DNA of 34,781 bases from CAJQND01 sp051010055 (GTDB lineage: Bacteria > Pseudomonadota > Alphaproteobacteria > Rhizobiales > CAJQND01), in NCBI GenBank assembly GCA_051010055.1, contig JBPCVY010000274.1, positions 1 through 34,781 of the forward strand, written 5' to 3'. Of the stretch, positions 1 to 8,343 are shown piece after piece. Positions within the stretch are counted from its first letter, which is position 1; every line of letters starts with the position of its first letter. The translations under genes were made by a program, and so were the position numbers. The notes under the pieces are model-generated. The model saw only the letters and a list, made by a program, of their open reading frames with translations, was not told where the DNA came from and made no database searches.

Positions 1-261
1 GCAACAGATACCATGACCACCGGGCTTGCAAGCGAAGTGGCCAAAGAAGGCATTCGCGTGAATGCAGTGCGCCCGGGACCAATCCACACGGACATTCATG
101 CTTCAGGGGGCGAGCCGGACCGCATAAACCGCATCAAGGACGCCATTCCCATGGGCCGCGGCGGTAAGGCGGAAGAAGTGGCCGAGGCGATAATCTGGCT
201 TGCATCAGACAAGGCAAGCTATATCACCGGCGCGTTTTTGGACGTCTCCGGCGGCCGGTGA
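1..261 (+). CDS. Short-chain dehydrogenase/reductase, C-terminal part (5' truncated by window edge)
   Basis: The reading frame is open from base 1, before the first ATG at 13, so the gene starts outside the window. What remains is the C-terminal third of a classical SDR NAD(P)-dependent oxidoreductase. Visible SDR features are the segment following the active-site Tyr/Lys region (GLASEVAKEGIRVNAVRPGPIHTD, read in parts: IRVNAVRPGPI is the typical PG motif) and the ending SYITGAFLDVSGGR, the usual terminal strand of the fold. The substrate cannot be named because the cofactor-binding N-terminus and catalytic tetrad are missing. It converges on the DUF1737 gene 68 bases downstream. Confidence 0.88.
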   Translation, partial: ATDTMTTGLASEVAKEGIRVNAVRPGPIHTDIHASGGEPDRINRIKDAIPMGRGGKAEEVAEAIIWLASDKASYITGAFLDVSGGR

Positions 262-329
262 GGTTTGGGGGTGCGGTCTTTCTCTTCCGTCAGCACGAAC
301 TGCCGCGAGCGAAGTAAACAGGCGCGAGG

Positions 330-518
330 CTAAGAATCCATAGCCAGGACGTGAGGAAGAACAACCGCCTGGGCGACGATAGCGCGCTCGCCGTCATGGG
401 TAATTGATGGCGCTCCATAAAGCATGTAGCCATCATCCAGAGCCTTTGTTACCCGCTCGCAAAAGGCATGGTCGTCGGGCCCGGTCAAAAGTCTGTATTT
501 CAGTTTTTCATCACTCAT
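330..518 (-). CDS. DUF1737 family small protein
   Basis: A 62-residue protein with the KYRLLTGPDDHAFCERVTKAL opening (read as YRLLTGPDD plus FCxRVTKAL) and a central GYMLYGAPSITHDGE stretch, which match my memory of the DUF1737 family in Proteobacteria. These proteins have no established biochemical role. The start codon overlaps the stop of the upstream methyltransferase gene (ATGA), so it is the last gene of a translationally coupled run holC - methyltransferase - DUF1737. No signal peptide or membrane segment is visible. Confidence 0.75.
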   Translation of the reverse strand: MSDEKLKYRLLTGPDDHAFCERVTKALDDGYMLYGAPSITHDGERAIVAQAVVLPHVLAMDS

Positions 519-1210
519 CTCGACCTCTCAAACTCGATACGGAAATGCGGAATCTCGCGCTCCTCGCGCACCACAAATTCCTGAAAATTCTTCTCAGCCA
601 GCCCAATTTCGGTGAATAGACCTAGCTCAGACTTTGCCAAAGGCCAAGGCGGCCCGTCAGTTTCCACACCTTCCGTTTTGCTACGGCAAATAACGAGCAG
701 CAAACTGCCCGGCGCGACGCAATTTGCGATGATGCGCATGGCATTGGCCCGTATTTCTGCAGGCAAGGACTGCAAGGTGTAGGTTTCATGCACCAAATCA
801 AATGCGCCGGCCCATTCTTCAGGTAAATTGAAAAGGTCCGCCTGTAAATAATTTACCGCCGTTTCGGAAAAACGTTCCTTTGCCCACTCCACCGCCGTGT
901 TTGACAAGTCAAATGCGGTGACCTGATAACCTAGGTGGGAAAGCGCTTCGGCATTGTCTCCAAGCCCGCACGCCACATCGAGTGCTTTGCCTTCGTAAAG
1001 ATTTCCGCTGCGGCCAATCCATTCAGCAAGGCCTGGATGGGGCTCAAGGTCGGCCCAAGGCACGGCGGCAGCATCTCCTTTTGCCGCTTTGTACACAGCA
1101 TCGAAAAAGCCGAGCCCTTTGCCATCTTCTGTTTGCTGGCGGTGCAGTTCCCTCACCCGCGAACGCGCCTCTGTCCTGCGTTCTGAAAAGGGGCGCTTTT
1201 CTTCACTCAT
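515..1210 (-). CDS. Class I SAM-dependent methyltransferase
   Basis: A 231-residue class I methyltransferase. Motif I for S-adenosylmethionine is LDVACGLGDNAEAL at residues about 77-90, and a downstream acidic strand end (VTAFDLSNTAVEWA) and motif II/III region (FDLVHETYTLQSLP) follow. The segment PWADLEPHP ahead of motif I is shared by a subgroup of uncharacterised bacterial methyltransferases. The start at 1210 is chosen over an in-frame start at 1249 because it overlaps the holC stop as ATGA, the same coupling seen with the DUF1737 gene at the other end. Substrate unknown. Confidence 0.85.
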   Translation of the reverse strand: MSEEKRPFSERRTEARSRVRELHRQQTEDGKGLGFFDAVYKAAKGDAAAVPWADLEPHPGLAEWIGRSGNLYEGKALDVACGLGDNAEALSHLGYQVTAFDLSNTAVEWAKERFSETAVNYLQADLFNLPEEWAGAFDLVHETYTLQSLPAEIRANAMRIIANCVAPGSLLLVICRSKTEGVETDGPPWPLAKSELGLFTEIGLAEKNFQEFVVREEREIPHFRIEFERSR

Positions 1211-1656
1211 GCCTTTTTCACCCAGCCGCCAGCGTCGTTTTGCTGCCAATAGGTTGCCTCAAGCCCGGTGGCCTTCACCGCCTTCCACCTTTCGCGCGCG
1301 GTAGCGAGCGCATCTGCATCGTTGCCGTCAAACATGAAGACAACCCGCTCATAGCCATCAAACGCGCCGCCATCTGCACCATCGACAAAAAAACGGATAT
1401 GCGCCCCGTTCGGATTGTCTTCGGTTTCTGTGAGAAAAACAGGCTGCAACTTCTCGTCGCCATCCGCAGCCGAGCCATGGGGAAGAAAGCCGCTGTCATT
1501 GTAGGTCCACAATTGTTTGGTGAGCGCTTCGACCCGTTCAGGCGAGCTAGCCTGCACCACCGCGCGCCAATCCCGCTCCAGGGTTTTTTCCAGAAGCTGC
1601 GGCAGCACTTGCTCCAATGGCTTGCGCTCTAGATGGTAGAAAAGGACCTCGGTCAT
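1207..1656 (-). CDS. holC: DNA polymerase III subunit chi
   Basis: A 149-residue protein matching HolC, the chi subunit of the clamp-loader complex that links the replisome to single-strand binding protein. Family-typical features are the N-terminal EVLFYHLERKPLEQVLPQLL, the central LWTYNDSGFLPHG (usually LWT-D--FLPH) and the downstream stretch describing the -D-A-A-AR-RW helix near the C-terminus. In many alphaproteobacteria holC lies just downstream of pepA on the same strand; here both are on the minus strand but separated by an EamA transporter and an AhpD-like gene. Confidence 0.88.
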   Translation of the reverse strand: MTEVLFYHLERKPLEQVLPQLLEKTLERDWRAVVQASSPERVEALTKQLWTYNDSGFLPHGSAADGDEKLQPVFLTETEDNPNGAHIRFFVDGADGGAFDGYERVVFMFDGNDADALATARERWKAVKATGLEATYWQQNDAGGWVKKA

Positions 1657-1683
1657 TTCACCTTTTACCGGTTTTGTTGACTA

Positions 1684-2088
1684 TCAACTCTCAACATCGA
1701 ACTCAGGGTCGACTGGCAATTGCAATGCGGTTGCCAATTGGTTGGTTTTGGCAGCAAGCGCGATAATACGCAACAGTTCTGCGTGCTGTGCATCACTCAT
1801 GCCCTTGGCTTTTGCAGCTGCGGTGTGGGAGTGCACGCAATATTGGCAGGCGTTGATTACGGATACCGCAACATAGATGAGCTCCTTGGTGAGCGGGTCA
1901 AGATCTGACGGGGTGGCCATAACTTCTTTCACTTCGCCCCATGTCTCTTCCAGCAACTCCGGATTAAACGCCAGATAGTGCCAGAACAGATTGACAAAAT
2001 CAGAACCGCGGGTGGCCCTGATATCATCAAAAACCGCTTTCACTTTGGGATTTTCCTCCGAATTTTCTTGACGCTTCACCGTCGCCAT
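1684..2088 (-). CDS. Carboxymuconolactone decarboxylase/AhpD-like protein
   Basis: A 134-residue all-helical protein of the AhpD/CMD family. The redox motif C81-Q-Y-C84 followed by H88 (CQYCVHSH) is the AhpD-type active site, in which the cysteine pair reduces a disulfide partner or peroxide. The preceding LTKELIYVAVSVINA helix is also typical. The start at 2088 is preferred to an upstream in-frame one at 2139 because GGAG lies about 8 bases before it. Role is probably redox or peroxidase-related, but the partner is unknown. It is divergent from the EamA transporter gene. Confidence 0.85.
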   Translation of the reverse strand: MATVKRQENSEENPKVKAVFDDIRATRGSDFVNLFWHYLAFNPELLEETWGEVKEVMATPSDLDPLTKELIYVAVSVINACQYCVHSHTAAAKAKGMSDAQHAELLRIIALAAKTNQLATALQLPVDPEFDVES

Positions 2089-2203
2089 GCCACGCGCTCC
2101 TTTTTGTGTTTTGCCGCTCCAGTCAATCAAGCCGGGCAATTTGGGGCAAGCACCAGTTCGATTTTCTCTTTCGCGCAGTGAGTTTCTGGTGTCTGGTGCG
2201 CTG

Positions 2204-3109
2204 ATGAATACTCAGCAACCTCATGAGAGCATCGGCAGGGGCCTGGTGGCGATGATTGCCGCGGTGGCCCTTTTCTCGTTCATGGACATGACCGCGAAAT
2301 GGCTGGCCATGGCGGGCTATCACCCCATGCAGGTTGTGTTTCTACGATTCCTGATTGCACTAGTGCCAGCTACCGTCGTTGTGCTTGTGGCCGGCACGGA
2401 AAAGCTGCACACCGAGCGGCTGCATTTGCATGTGGCGCGCGGGGTTTTGATGGCCATTACCCTCACATTGTTTTTTACCGGCCTGCGCGACTTGCCATTA
2501 GCGGAAGGCATATCTGTTGCCTTCACTGCACCCCTGTTCGTCACCGCCCTTTCAGGCCCGCTTCTGGGCGAGCGGGTGGGGCTTGCGCGCTGGCTGGCGG
2601 TGGGGGTTGGATTTATCGGGGTGCTAATCGTGGTGCGGCCAGGCGGGGCAACCTTCCAGCCGCAATCGCTTTACATTCTGGCTTCTGCCTTGTGCTTTGC
2701 TTTCGCCATGCTGCTTACCCGAAGGCTGACGCGCACGGAGAGCAACACAGCCATTTATGCCTATACGACATTTTTTGCAGCACTGACCGCCGGGTGCTTT
2801 CAGCCATTTATCTGGCAAACTCCTGAAGCCGCCCACATTCCCTGGTTCCTGACAATCGGTATTGTCGGAGGGCTTTCTTCATTTCTCATTATTATCGCAT
2901 ACAGGAACGCGCCTGCCTCGGTTGTTGCGCCGTTTGACTACATGGCCTTGTTATGGGGCGCATTATGGGGTTGGATTTTCTGGAGAGAGGTGCCCGATGG
3001 CGCCGTGTGGACCGGCGCAGCGGTTATCGCCACTGCCGGCATCTACATCACCTGGCGCGAAACAAAGGGCAAAAAGCAACCGGCAATGCAAAAATCACCG
3101 GCGGGGTAG
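2204..3109 (+). CDS. EamA/DMT-superfamily transporter
   Basis: A 301-residue polytopic inner-membrane protein with about ten hydrophobic segments arranged as two five-helix EamA repeats. Typical pieces are FSFMDMTAKWLA in helix 1, the F(L)RF segment VVFLRFLIALVPA, and in the second half APASVVAPFDYMALLWGALWG with the following EVPDG turn. Members export metabolites or drugs; RarD/RhaT-like proteins belong here. The substrate cannot be read from sequence. The start at 2204 is chosen because residues upstream of it in the same frame are not membrane-protein-like and overlap the divergent AhpD-like gene. Confidence 0.85.
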   Translation: MNTQQPHESIGRGLVAMIAAVALFSFMDMTAKWLAMAGYHPMQVVFLRFLIALVPATVVVLVAGTEKLHTERLHLHVARGVLMAITLTLFFTGLRDLPLAEGISVAFTAPLFVTALSGPLLGERVGLARWLAVGVGFIGVLIVVRPGGATFQPQSLYILASALCFAFAMLLTRRLTRTESNTAIYAYTTFFAALTAGCFQPFIWQTPEAAHIPWFLTIGIVGGLSSFLIIIAYRNAPASVVAPFDYMALLWGALWGWIFWREVPDGAVWTGAAVIATAGIYITWRETKGKKQPAMQKSPAG

Positions 3110-3130
3110 GTTTTTGTTTTTTAACAGGAA

Positions 3131-4618
3131 TTACTTCTCGTAGTTCTCTGCCACGAGCTCATTCAGGAGACGCACGCCCCAGCCGCTGCCCCAGCTCTGA
3201 TTGATGGCGTTTTTCTTAGACCCCATAGCGGTGCCGGCCACGTCAAGATGGGCCCATGGCACCTTGTTGACGAACCGCTGCAGGAACTGCGCTGCCGTAA
3301 TGGAACCGGCATTGCGCCCGCCAATGTTCTTCATGTCGGCCGTGTCGGAATTGATCAGCTTGTCATAGGCCTCGCCCAGCGGCAGCCGCCAGACGGTTTC
3401 GCCCGTCTCATTTCCCGCAGCTGCCAGTTTCATGGATAAATCATCGTTGTTGGAGAAAAGGCCGGCATGCTCCTTGCCCAGCGCCACAAGAATGGCCCCC
3501 GTGAGGGTTGCAAGGTCGACCATGAATTTCGGCTTGAACCGCTTTTGGGTGTACCAAAGGGCATCGGCCAGAACGAGCCGGCCTTCTGCATCCGTATTGA
3601 GAACTTCAATTGTCTGGCCGGACATGGATTTCACCACATCGCCGGGCCGCTGGGCTTTTCCATCGGGCATATTTTCAACAAGGCCGATTACGCCGACAGC
3701 GTTCACCTTTGCCTTGCGCGCACCAAGCGCATGCATAAGCCCTGTTACGCAAGCCGCACCGCCCATATCGCCCTTCATATCGCCCATACCGGCGCCGGGT
3801 TTCAGCGAGATACCGCCCGTGTCAAACGTGACGCCCTTGCCCACAAACGCAACCGGCTTTTCGCCTTTCTTGCCGCCGTTCCACTGCATCACCGCAATGC
3901 GGCTTGGGCGCTCAGAACCATAGCCGACCGCCAATAAGGAACCCATTCCAAGGTGCTCCATCTGGCGCTCGGTGAGAACATCCACCTTGAGACCGACTTT
4001 GGTTAAGCCCTTGGCACGGCTGGCAAATTCCTCTGGATAAAGGACATTTGGCGGCTCGTTGACGAGATCGCGCGCCAGATGAACACCCTGGGCTATCGCC
4101 TCAAGCGGGGCATAGGTGCGGCGGGCTTTGGCCGGCGAGGCGCTCAGCACCGTTAAATTTGCAAGCGCCGGCTTGTCTTTCTTCTTTTCGGTCTTGTACT
4201 TGTCGAAGGTATAAACCCTCAACCGCGCACCTGATGCCACCAGGCTTGCGGCTTCATCAGCATCGACCTTCAGCTTCTCCGGCGCCTCGAATGCAATTGT
4301 TGCAGATTTTGCCTTCATTCCTGAAAGTTTGCCGGCAATGGCACCGCCAAGCATTTCCAGGTGCAAATTCGTCAATTCCTGCGCATCTCCAAGGCCGGCC
4401 AGCAAAATCCGGTCAAATCCTTCGCCATCAACGCCCGGAATGTCCAAAAAAGCGTCTTTTCCGCCCTTGAAACCGTCTGCCTTTATTGCCCGCGCTAACT
4501 GCCCGTTACAGGCATCGTTTGCCGTTTTTGCCAGCCCCTGAAGCTTGACGCCTTTCTCCAAAAATAGTACGAGAATCCCCGATTTTGGCAGCGCAAGAGA
4601 TTGAAATTTTATCTTCAT
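3131..4618 (-). CDS. pepA: Leucyl aminopeptidase (M17 family)
   Basis: A 495-residue M17 cytosolic aminopeptidase, which removes N-terminal residues from peptides with two metal ions as a hexamer. All expected catalytic and metal positions are present with E. coli PepA spacing: K261, D266, K273, D284 and the NTDAEGRLVLAD signature giving D343, E345 and R347. The start MKIKFQSL at 4618 matches the family N-terminus; an alternative in-frame start lies at 4648. It points away from lptD, as in related genomes, and converges with the EamA gene leaving only 21 bases, a T-rich stretch. Confidence 0.96.
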   Translation of the reverse strand: MKIKFQSLALPKSGILVLFLEKGVKLQGLAKTANDACNGQLARAIKADGFKGGKDAFLDIPGVDGEGFDRILLAGLGDAQELTNLHLEMLGGAIAGKLSGMKAKSATIAFEAPEKLKVDADEAASLVASGARLRVYTFDKYKTEKKKDKPALANLTVLSASPAKARRTYAPLEAIAQGVHLARDLVNEPPNVLYPEEFASRAKGLTKVGLKVDVLTERQMEHLGMGSLLAVGYGSERPSRIAVMQWNGGKKGEKPVAFVGKGVTFDTGGISLKPGAGMGDMKGDMGGAACVTGLMHALGARKAKVNAVGVIGLVENMPDGKAQRPGDVVKSMSGQTIEVLNTDAEGRLVLADALWYTQKRFKPKFMVDLATLTGAILVALGKEHAGLFSNNDDLSMKLAAAGNETGETVWRLPLGEAYDKLINSDTADMKNIGGRNAGSITAAQFLQRFVNKVPWAHLDVAGTAMGSKKNAINQSWGSGWGVRLLNELVAENYEK

Positions 4619-4891
4619 TTGAAGTTTTGCCCCTGGGTTGCGGCGCAAGAAAACGCCCGGAAAAGGAACCCTCTATTTACGCGGGACTGAACCGGCGTTC
4701 AACCTGCCGATAGCAACCAATGTGGATTTGTTTGAGGGTGCATGAAGCGGGATATCACGGAATGTTACACTTTTTTACCGAAAATACACGGAAAAGGGTG
4801 GCAAGAAAGGCCACTCCGGGTTAAATTTAACGCGGTAGGTTGTCGTGATTCATGATGAAGGGGGATAAGCGAGGAAAATCGCGAACTCAGA

Positions 4892-7219
4892 ATGAGGCCG
4901 AAAGTTAAGAAACTAACGGCGCGCCATGGAAGTAAAACTTCATGGCCAGCGCGTTCTTTGTGTGCATCCGTAAGGGCTGGCACGCTAGCGGCTTCGCTCG
5001 CGCTCGTTTCACTCACAACCTTCTCCACGTCCGCGGATGCGGTTACCAATTCGGTCCGTAAATCACCCCGGCTAGAGATGCCCGCCAGGGCCGTTCCCAT
5101 GGACGTGGTCGCCGAACATATGAACTACAATTCGGAAACCCGCATTGCCGTTGCAACAGGTGATGTTTTCCTGAGTTACAAGCATTACCGGTTACGCGCC
5201 GACAAGCTTGTCTACGACATGAACCGCAACAAGTTGCGCGCAATCGGGAACGTCTGGATTCGCGAAGAGAACGGCAACGTCACCACTGGCGATGATCTTT
5301 ATCTAGACAGCGACTTTGCCAACGGCTTTGGGTATTTCATCAAATGGGCGCTGACGGACGGTTCGACCGTAACGGCGGCCTATGTCAAGCGGGTCGACGG
5401 TGCGACTACCTATTTCGAACAGGCGACCTACACCAAGTGCCAAAGCTGCGTCACCATGAGCGGGCGCCCCCTCTGGCAAATGAACGCCAAGGAAGCGGTA
5501 TATATCGAGGAAGATCACCGCATCCACTATTACGACATGACGTTTGATTTCTTCGGTGTCCCGGTCATGTGGCTACCATGGATTTCCTATCCCGACCCGC
5601 AAACCAAACGCGCTTCAGGCTTCCTTACCCCGCAGCTGAAATTCTCGGAAACCTACGGCAGCGGCGTTGAAATCCCCTATTTCTGGAACCTGTCGGACAG
5701 TTACGACGTCACGTTTCTGCCGGTGCTCAATACCAAGCAGGGCCTTTTGGCCCGCGCGGTCTGGCGTCAGCATCTCACAAGCGGGAAGTACTTTATCGAT
5801 GCTTCGGGATTGCGCCAGCTTGACCGCAACTTCCCGCCGCCCGGCGACAAAGAGTACCGTGGCGCGCTGCGCACCGCAGGTGATTTTAGTATCAACCGGA
5901 ACTGGAACTGGGGCTGGAAGGCGGCGTTCGTCAGCGACAAGACCTACATGAAGGTCTACGATATCGACAATACCAACGATATCATTAGCACCGCATATCT
6001 CACCGGCCTTAACGATAGAAACTATTTCTCGGCGACGGCCTATCACTACAAGTCGGCGCTTTCCTATGAGCCCGATGAACAACTGCCGAAAGTGCTGCCC
6101 TACGTTCAGCACTACTACACATTCAATCAGCCGGTTTTGGGCGGCGAACTTGGTCTCGACACGAGTATCTACAATTTGAACCGCGACATCCCACGCCTTG
6201 TTTCATTCGACATGGGTGTTCCGGTTTATCAGGGCACTCAGGCCACACGCGCATCAACCGAACTACATTGGCAACGGCAAATCATCACCGATGGCGGTTT
6301 GCAGTTTACCCCGTTTGGCCGCGTCAGGGGTGATGTCTACTCCTCCAACAATGTGATTGACCCTACCGTGGTAGGACCTGTCGACGACAAGGAAGCATTT
6401 GGCCGCGTGCTGCCGCTTGGTGGTGTGGACATGCGCTGGCCGTTTATTTCGTCAAACAGCCTTGGCCAGCACATCATCGAGCCTGCTGCTCAAATTATTT
6501 CCGGCACCAACGAAACCAATATCGAGAAAATTTCGAACGAGGATTCTGTCGTTCTCGACTTCGATCACACAAATTTGTTTCTGCATAACCGGTTTACCGG
6601 GAACGACCGCTATGAAGGCGGAACACGGGCAAATCTCGGTATCATATACACCTACCTGATGGACAATGGGGGCTTTGCGAAGTTCTCGGTTGGCGAATCA
6701 TTCCACCTAGGCGGGTTCAACAGCTTCCTGCCCGGCTCTGGCCTCGATCAGCGCAACTCCGACATTGTTACCGCCGTTGCCCTACAACCTGTCGACAGTT
6801 TCAGCTTTTCTTACGTAGGCAGGTTCGACCATTCCGATTTCAAGGCGAACCGTCACGAATTCGGCACCACGTTTAGTTTCAGTGGTTTCTCAACAAACGT
6901 GAACTACGGCAATATCGACCCTGCCCCCGCTTATGGACGCATCCTCAGGCGCCACCAGGTTTGGGGCCAGTCGGCATATGACTTCGACAATGGATGGAGC
7001 ATTTTCGCTGGTGCGCGATATGATTTGGAGACCGAGAAATTTGTCCGCAGCGCGGGTGGATTCGCCTATGATTGCGACTGTTTCAACATGCGCGTGGTGT
7101 TCAGTCAGGACAACACAGAAGACCTTGATGTGCTAAAGGACTTCAAGGTTTTGTTCTCGATTGAGTTCAAATCTCTCGGTGGCGGTCAATATACTGCCGT
7201 ATTTAACGAGGATAGCTGA
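4892..7219 (+). CDS. lptD: LPS-assembly protein LptD
   Basis: A 775-residue outer-membrane protein that inserts lipopolysaccharide into the outer leaflet with LptE. Residues 22-50 look like a signal peptide ending at ADA. An OstA/LptA-like periplasmic domain runs from about residue 70 to 190 (ATGDVFLSYKHYRLRADKLVYD), followed by a large region rich in alternating aromatic strands typical of the beta-barrel. Four cysteines are visible in the mature part: C183 and C186 (CQSC) and C728 and C730 (CDC), suitable for the disulfides that mature LptD needs. No clear ribosome binding site precedes the ATG. It heads lptD-surA-pdxA-rsmA. Confidence 0.95.
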   Translation: MRPKVKKLTARHGSKTSWPARSLCASVRAGTLAASLALVSLTTFSTSADAVTNSVRKSPRLEMPARAVPMDVVAEHMNYNSETRIAVATGDVFLSYKHYRLRADKLVYDMNRNKLRAIGNVWIREENGNVTTGDDLYLDSDFANGFGYFIKWALTDGSTVTAAYVKRVDGATTYFEQATYTKCQSCVTMSGRPLWQMNAKEAVYIEEDHRIHYYDMTFDFFGVPVMWLPWISYPDPQTKRASGFLTPQLKFSETYGSGVEIPYFWNLSDSYDVTFLPVLNTKQGLLARAVWRQHLTSGKYFIDASGLRQLDRNFPPPGDKEYRGALRTAGDFSINRNWNWGWKAAFVSDKTYMKVYDIDNTNDIISTAYLTGLNDRNYFSATAYHYKSALSYEPDEQLPKVLPYVQHYYTFNQPVLGGELGLDTSIYNLNRDIPRLVSFDMGVPVYQGTQATRASTELHWQRQIITDGGLQFTPFGRVRGDVYSSNNVIDPTVVGPVDDKEAFGRVLPLGGVDMRWPFISSNSLGQHIIEPAAQIISGTNETNIEKISNEDSVVLDFDHTNLFLHNRFTGNDRYEGGTRANLGIIYTYLMDNGGFAKFSVGESFHLGGFNSFLPGSGLDQRNSDIVTAVALQPVDSFSFSYVGRFDHSDFKANRHEFGTTFSFSGFSTNVNYGNIDPAPAYGRILRRHQVWGQSAYDFDNGWSIFAGARYDLETEKFVRSAGGFAYDCDCFNMRVVFSQDNTEDLDVLKDFKVLFSIEFKSLGGGQYTAVFNEDS

Positions 7220-7336
7220 TCTTGTATCCACGAGGATAAGCAATACGGTGTCTTGTGAAAGCAGCCGGCGATGGCGGCAGATGATCAATTCTTTTGGCAT
7301 TCTCTTCGTATGAGAAGCTCTGGACGAAGATTTCGT

Positions 7337-8308
7337 ATGCAAAAAATTCTTTCATTCGTATGTGTTGCAGTTCTCGGCATGGCCGTATTATTCAGCGCTC
7401 CGGCCAGCGCGGTTTCCACCCGCGTGGTGGCAACGGTAAATGACAACGCCATCAGCGAATATCAGGTCAAACAGCGCATGAAGCTGATGAAAGTTTTGGG
7501 CGAGCAAGCAAATTCACAAAGCGCTTTGCGGAAACTCGCCCTTGAAGACCTCATAGATGAAATTCTCAAACGCCAGGAAGCAAAACGCCTCCAGGTCGAA
7601 ATGTCGGTTGAGCAGATCAACAAAATGATCACTGGCTCTCAAGGCCTTAAAAGTTTGGCACAGCGCCTTAAAGAGCAGGGCATGTCCGAACGACTGGTCA
7701 AGCAGTACATAATCACCCGGGTGACGTGGAACAGAATTGTTTCCGGACGCTTCGGTTCAGTTACCGTAAATGATGCGCAAATCGATGCGCGCTACAAGCA
7801 GATTGTCTCGGAGGTCAATCAGCGGGTCAAAGAGCAATCAGTGACTGTCTATAAGCTTCTGCCGATTGATTTGCCGATCGCCAAACAGCCGACCCAGGAA
7901 CTCACGAGGGAAGTTGCCCGTTCACGTCTTATCGAAGCCGATAGGATTGCCCAGCGTTTCCAAGGATGCGGCTCTTTGGGTAAAGCCTCCTCCGGCGTGT
8001 TCAATGTGAAGGTGGGCAAGCCAATGCTGGCGGACCCGCGCAAGATGCCAAAAGAGACAATCGCGAACCTCAATAAGCTCGGCGCCGGCAACGTAGCTGT
8101 CATGGGTGTTGCGCCCAACATGTCGGCAGTTCAGATGATTGCATTTTGCGGCAAGAAGAATGTGGCGCCCCCTGCCCCGAACATTACCCGCGATGATGTG
8201 CGCGCACGCCTTGAGAACGACAGATATAAAACCCTCGGCAGAAGCTATATCCGCGATTTGCGCAGAAACGCTTTTATTGAGTACAAAGACAAATCTTACA
8301 GTAATTAA
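7337..8308 (+). CDS. surA: SurA-like periplasmic chaperone/peptidyl-prolyl isomerase
   Basis: A 323-residue protein with a signal peptide (ILSFVCVAVLGMAVLFSAPASA, cleavage expected after residue about 24) and a SurA N-terminal domain beginning RVVATVNDNAISEYQVKQRM. SurA escorts outer-membrane beta-barrel proteins such as LptD through the periplasm. The region from about residue 165 would hold the parvulin-like domain, but it is divergent and I cannot confirm active isomerase residues. The start at 7337 gives a compact signal peptide; in-frame ATGs at 7271 and 7310 would add a non-signal N-terminus. Position between lptD and pdxA supports the assignment. Confidence 0.88.
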   Translation: MQKILSFVCVAVLGMAVLFSAPASAVSTRVVATVNDNAISEYQVKQRMKLMKVLGEQANSQSALRKLALEDLIDEILKRQEAKRLQVEMSVEQINKMITGSQGLKSLAQRLKEQGMSERLVKQYIITRVTWNRIVSGRFGSVTVNDAQIDARYKQIVSEVNQRVKEQSVTVYKLLPIDLPIAKQPTQELTREVARSRLIEADRIAQRFQGCGSLGKASSGVFNVKVGKPMLADPRKMPKETIANLNKLGAGNVAVMGVAPNMSAVQMIAFCGKKNVAPPAPNITRDDVRARLENDRYKTLGRSYIRDLRRNAFIEYKDKSYSN

Positions 8309-8343
8309 GGAACGGTTCCGCTGACCGGCCCTGTTTCCACCAA

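Noticed and set aside
262..329. Possible terminator between the SDR gene and the DUF1737 gene
   Set aside because: No stable stem or T-tract could be found by eye.
982..1632. 216-residue open frame on the plus strand
   Set aside because: Antisense to holC and the methyltransferase gene; composition is that of a shadow frame.
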